From an uncultured Bacilli bacterium (GTDB lineage: Bacteria; Bacillota_I; Bacilli_A; RF39; UBA660), in the NCBI GenBank assembly GCA_947631345.1, contig CANRKW010000014.1, forward strand, positions 1 to 17,020: a stretch of 17,020 bases of DNA, given 5' to 3'. A model generated the notes under the pieces. That model ran no database searches. It saw only the letters and a list, made by a program, of their open reading frames with translations, and was not told where the DNA came from. This document shows, one piece after another, positions 14,056 through 17,020 of the stretch (its first letter is position 1; every line of letters begins with the position of its first letter). The translations under genes and the position numbers were made by a program.

Positions 14056-14674
14056 GTTAATAGTTAAAGAGTTAGATAAGATGTATCCAAATGCTGTATG
14101 TGAACTTGTATATAATAAAGATTATGAATTACTTTTAGCAGTTATGTTGAGTGCCCAAACGACGGATAAAAGAGTTAATTTAGTTACAAAAGAGTTATTT
14201 AAAAAGTATGATTCTTTAGAAAAGTTAAATGAATTAAGTATAAAAGAAATAGAGAAGTATATAAAAACTATAGGTATGTACAAAACTAAAGCAAAGTATT
14301 TTAAAAGTATAGTAAATTCTTTAGTAGATATAGGGTATGTACCAAATGATAGAGAAATGCTTATGAGTTTAGATGGGGTAGGAAGAAAAACTGTTAATGT
14401 TGTTTTGTCTAATTTATATAATGAACCTTGTATAGCAGTAGATACTCACGTAGAAAGAGTTAGTAAAAGACTTGGTATTGCTAAAAAGAAAGATGATGTT
14501 TTAACAGTAGAAAAGAAGTTAGAGAGATTTTTTCCTAAAGATAAATGGAATAAACTTCATCATCAAATGGTTTTATTTGGTAGATATAAATGTAAGAGTA
14601 TAAATCCAATATGTGAAAATTGTCCTTTTATAGATTTTTGTAAAGAAGATAAAAAAAGATTAAATTGTAAATAA
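14045..14674 (+). CDS. nth: Endonuclease III (base-excision repair glycosylase/AP lyase)
   Basis: Removes oxidised pyrimidines from DNA and cuts the resulting abasic site. The protein has 209 residues, the normal length. LLAVMLSAQTTDKRVN is the family N-terminal motif. The helix-hairpin-helix LDGVGRKTVNVV carries the catalytic Lys115, and Asp133 lies in AVDTHVERV 18 residues later, as in E. coli (Lys120/Asp138). The [4Fe-4S] cluster ligands Cys183-x6-Cys190-x2-Cys193-x5-Cys199 are complete. ATG 14045 overlaps the end of dnaD by 11 bases with GAGG about 9 bases upstream. It is the last gene of the cca-dnaD-nth unit and converges with the PBP gene. In B. subtilis nth also lies near ponA. Confidence 0.96.
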   Translation: MKSELIVKELDKMYPNAVCELVYNKDYELLLAVMLSAQTTDKRVNLVTKELFKKYDSLEKLNELSIKEIEKYIKTIGMYKTKAKYFKSIVNSLVDIGYVPNDREMLMSLDGVGRKTVNVVLSNLYNEPCIAVDTHVERVSKRLGIAKKKDDVLTVEKKLERFFPKDKWNKLHHQMVLFGRYKCKSINPICENCPFIDFCKEDKKRLNCK

Positions 14675-14723
14675 AAATGTAAATTTAAAGACATATGTTT
14701 TACAAATATAGTTTAAAATTATT

Positions 14724-14775
14724 AAGCACCAATATAAATAAAGGTGCTTTTTTATGTATATATTAAAAAAGCACC
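14724..14775. terminator. nth terminator with an overlapping alternative hairpin
   Basis: First hairpin: aagcacc (14724-14730) with ggtgctt (14743-14749), then T residues. The same ggtgctttttta (14743-14754) also pairs perfectly over 12 bases with taaaaaagcacc (14764-14775). The two stems share the middle arm and cannot form together. The first is a regular terminator for nth. The second, read on either strand, may stop transcription from the right. Confidence 0.7.
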
Positions 14776-14787
14776 TTAGATGAGTGA

Positions 14788-15033
14788 ACATATCCTAATT
14801 TAAAGGGTTTTTCTGTTCGTAATTTAAAATATATGAAGTCTTTTTATAACGAATATAAAGATGATGATGAATTTGTGCAACTGGTTGCACAATTACCTTG
14901 GAAACACAACATTACATTAATGCAGAAAGTTAAAGATAAGAAAATACGCAAGTGATATATGTTTAAATGTCTTGAAGAAGGATGGTCAGTTAGTATTATA
15001 GTTATTTTTTACAAAAATTTAAGCAAGAATTAA
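14788..15033 (+). pseudogene. YhcG/DUF1016-type PD-(D/E)XK nuclease, N-terminal domain remnant
   Basis: After TGA 14785-14787 the frame reads TYPNLKGFSVRNLKYMKSF, then EFVQLVAQLPWKHNITLMQKVKD, TGA at 14953-14955, and YMFKCLEEGWS before ending at TAA 15031-15033. This matches the YhcG family N-terminal domain: GFSxxNLxxM, QLPWxHN, then RxWYxxKxxExGWS. The internal TGA sits where the family has Trp, so TGG to TGA is the likely mutation. No start codon with a ribosome-binding site and no C-terminal nuclease domain are left. YhcG proteins accompany restriction-modification and other accessory loci, so this is probably the remains of an acquired module. The TGA is not evidence for Trp recoding, since intact genes in the window end with TGA. 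Confidence 0.7.
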
Positions 15034-15052
15034 GTAAGAATTAAGCAAGATA
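15020..15052. repeat. Three tandem 11-base repeats
   Basis: taagcaagaat (15020-15030), taagtaagaat (15031-15041) and taagcaagata (15042-15052). Two units differ at one base, the third at the end. It lies at the 3' end of the YhcG remnant. Confidence 0.6.
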
Positions 15053-15297
15053 TATTGAAATTAATACAAATAATAGCGCTTGTTGTTCTTGCTGTTCCTA
15101 ATAAACCAACTAGTAAAAATCAAATGTATTATAAAGTTTAAACATAAATTAGAAAGAGTTGTAAAAAGTTAATGTAGCAAAATTTTACACATTTCTATAG
15201 TATCATTAATGCATTACTTGTTTTCTAATGTCTTTCTGTAACTAAAAATTAACAAAAGTATACACAGTTTATTAAAATTTGTGTATAAGTTTGTTAA
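15053..15297. other. AT-rich intergenic stretch, no gene seen
   Basis: Stops occur in all frames and no motif could be read. A 7-base inverted repeat tatacac (15259-15265)/gtgtata (15281-15287) with a 15-base spacer lies near the right end. It is part of the scar between the converging nth and PBP genes. Confidence 0.5.
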
Positions 15298-15334
15298 TAA
15301 AAAAAGAGTTGAGTAGAAAATTTTCACTCAACCT
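15298..15334 (-). terminator. Intrinsic terminator of the PBP gene
   Basis: On the minus strand gttgagt and actcaac (plus-strand 15326-15332 and 15308-15314) form a 7-base stem extended by A-T pairs in the loop region. A T-run follows on the minus strand (A-run 15299-15305 as given). It lies 3 bases after the stop codon. Confidence 0.8.
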
Positions 15335-15335
15335 T

Positions 15336-17020
15336 TTATTTTATTGTAATAGTTCTTGTTTCTTTATATGGAAGTGTTAAATACATTACTGTATAAGTTA
15401 TTTGGTAAACACCTTTTTTAGTATTATCTATTTTATCAACAGTTTTACAACTACTAGAACACTCATTTATAACATAAGTTATATCTTCCCGAGTTAACCT
15501 ATCTGTTATATCTTTTCCTTTTTCATAGAATTTTATAGTATCTATACCAAAGTTAGGTATTTCTTCTCCAATTGAATATGTAGGATTTATGTCACTTCCT
15601 AATATTGTTTTAAGAGGTAATAACTCAATTTTGTTTACATTTTGATTAGTATTTCCATTTACTGAAATCTCAGCACCTAAACTTTGGTTATCTTTAAATT
15701 TACTATAAGCAGTTTTTACAACAACACTATCATATAAACCTAAATCTTCTATATCGTAATATGTATTAGTAGTCGTACCTAAATATATTAAGTTTTCTCC
15801 ATTTCTTACATAAATATCATAACCAAGTGCTCCATCTATATCATTATCATATCCAATTCTTTGACTTAAGTATTCTTGCCAATTATCTTTAGTATATTTT
15901 TTGTAATAATTAGTAAGATAATCTATATCTCTTGCATCTGGTGTTTCAATTCCTAACCAAGAAACTCTTGTTACTGTGTTATTTTGTTTAGTTAGTGTTA
16001 ATTCAGTAACATCATCTAAAGTTTGATATCTAGTAGAAACTTGTGTAGGTTCAGTACCAGAAACAAATAGGTGAGTTTCTCTAAAGTTACTTGGTGTATG
16101 TTCACTAGGTAGCATAGCTGGGAAAGTTTCAAGTTCAACTTCAACTTCTTTTATTCCACTAGGTCTAGTAAATGTTGAACCAGTTGTCAAAATATTTTTA
16201 GCAAGAATCGCTTGTATATCAGTTCTTTGAGGGTTAGCAGTTGCCATAGTTAATGTATGTCCTTCTATATATTCTGGATATGCATACCAAAATGCTATTG
16301 TATAATCTGGATTATATGTAGCAACCCACGAATCACGAACAGTTGAATAAGAAAGTCCGTGTTCACTTAGAAAATCATTTGGATAACTACTTGTACCAGT
16401 TTTAGAAGCAACTTGATTACCAGGAACTCTAGCACTATAAGGGGTAACATTAAATAATATATTTGTTATTAAATAAGCAGTTGTTTCTTTCATTACACGT
16501 TCTCTTGTATAAGAGTTTTCTATAACTTCTCCACTATCAATAAATTCTATTTTTGAAACTGTGTAACCTTCAGTATAATATCCACCATTAGCAAAAGCAG
16601 AGTAGGCAGAAGCAAGTTGTACTGGATTTGTTCCATCAAATGCGCCAATTGAAGTTGCTTCGTTTATTATGTTTCCCTCACATACCCCACCATCACACGG
16701 TGTAACACCTAAACTTGTTGCAAAGTTCCATTTTTGTTCATTAGTAGTAGATTGAAATGCTTGTAATGCACAGGTGTTTTTAGATTCAGACAAAGCATAT
16801 TTAGCAGTTACGATACCTTCATATCTATTATCAAAGTTATTCATTTGTGAAGTTGAACCTGTATAATGAATTGTTTTATCATCAAATAGGGGAGTATAAG
16901 TAGACCAATTGTTAAATTCAAATGCTGGACCATAATCAAGTATAGGTTTTATAGTTGAACCTGGGTGTCTTGAAATTGAAGTAGCATAATTTAAGTTTCT
17001 TTCTCCACCAGACTTATTTC
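15336..17020 (-). CDS. Class A penicillin-binding protein, C-terminal part (runs off the right edge)
   Basis: Membrane-anchored peptidoglycan synthase; the window holds the transpeptidase domain and C-terminus, about 560 codons, while the glycosyltransferase domain and anchor lie beyond 17020. The frame stays open to the window edge, so ATG 16842-16844 is internal. The catalytic Ser is in STIK (codon 16956-16958) within RHPGSTIKPILDYGPA, the SxN motif is SKN in SESKNTCALQAF, and KTG occurs in VASKTGTSSYP. LASAYSAFANGGYY and DSWVATYNPDYTIAFWYAY are PBP1a/PonA-like. After about the SGIKEVEVELE segment comes a long extension: a fibronectin-III-like region (GYDIYVRNGENLIYLGTTTNTYYDI) and a final Ig-like region with CSSSC near its end. 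Position next to nth matches ponA of B. subtilis. Convergent with nth and closed by its own terminator. Confidence 0.93.
   Translation of the reverse strand, partial: NKSGGERNLNYATSISRHPGSTIKPILDYGPAFEFNNWSTYTPLFDDKTIHYTGSTSQMNNFDNRYEGIVTAKYALSESKNTCALQAFQSTTNEQKWNFATSLGVTPCDGGVCEGNIINEATSIGAFDGTNPVQLASAYSAFANGGYYTEGYTVSKIEFIDSGEVIENSYTRERVMKETTAYLITNILFNVTPYSARVPGNQVASKTGTSSYPNDFLSEHGLSYSTVRDSWVATYNPDYTIAFWYAYPEYIEGHTLTMATANPQRTDIQAILAKNILTTGSTFTRPSGIKEVEVELETFPAMLPSEHTPSNFRETHLFVSGTEPTQVSTRYQTLDDVTELTLTKQNNTVTRVSWLGIETPDARDIDYLTNYYKKYTKDNWQEYLSQRIGYDNDIDGALGYDIYVRNGENLIYLGTTTNTYYDIEDLGLYDSVVVKTAYSKFKDNQSLGAEISVNGNTNQNVNKIELLPLKTILGSDINPTYSIGEEIPNFGIDTIKFYEKGKDITDRLTREDITYVINECSSSCKTVDKIDNTKKGVYQITYTVMYLTLPYKETRTITIK

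Noticed and set aside
14953..14955. TGA as a Trp codon (altered genetic code)
   Set aside because: The endonuclease, zinc-ribbon and dnaD genes end with TGA and TGG is the Trp codon in intact genes; the remnant is simply mutated.
15020..15052. CRISPR array
   Set aside because: The repeats are 11 bases and directly adjacent with no spacers.
16842..16844. ATG as the start of the PBP gene
   Set aside because: The frame continues upstream with the catalytic STIK motif to the window edge, so this Met is internal.

Overview
The window comes from a very AT-rich genome (GC roughly one quarter, judged by eye). It uses the standard stop assignment: TGA ends several intact genes and TGG is used for Trp. 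Intact spoIVA together with the order spoIVA, hup, cca, dnaD, nth, class A PBP points to a spore-forming member of the Bacillota. The low GC and short genes would fit an uncultured gut Bacilli lineage, but that placement is an inference. No tRNA, rRNA, CRISPR array or recognisable riboswitch was seen.

Layout. 1-427: an AT-rich non-coding stretch, then the 3' remnant of a surface-type protein. Its core (about 203-325) is about two thirds GC and built almost entirely of codons ending in C, the most foreign-looking DNA in the window. 459-5349: housekeeping and envelope genes: a Na+/Ca2+ exchanger-family protein (minus strand), an orphan small protein, an SDR/FabG-like reductase, a membrane-anchored DNA/RNA nuclease, a two-helix zinc-ribbon membrane protein overlapping a YkuE-like metallophosphoesterase, and a CmpB-type membrane protein. 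5442-8848: a tandem pair of AAA-ATPase/PD-(D/E)XK proteins, each with its own near-identical terminator; the second copy has lost key acidic residues in both domains. 8849-9445: a repeat-rich scar with the 3' remnant of an ISL3-type transposase. 9512-10333: a divergent XRE regulator and a Nudix hydrolase around a small dyad.

10427-14674 is a conserved chromosomal core: SpoIVA (spore coat basement ATPase), HU, CCA-adding enzyme, DnaD (replication initiation) and endonuclease III. The last three are packed as an operon (2-nt gap, then an 11-nt overlap). 14675-15335 is a second scar: overlapping hairpins, a broken YhcG/DUF1016 nuclease remnant, short tandem repeats and the PBP terminator. 15336-17020 (minus strand, running off the right edge) is the transpeptidase half and C-terminal extension of a class A penicillin-binding protein, convergent with nth.

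The leads most worth following are the GC-rich, NNC-codon segment at the left edge, which looks like the variable region of a diversity-generating retroelement target or a recombination cassette, and the ATPase-nuclease pair with a probable pseudoenzyme second member. Neither can be proven from this window alone.
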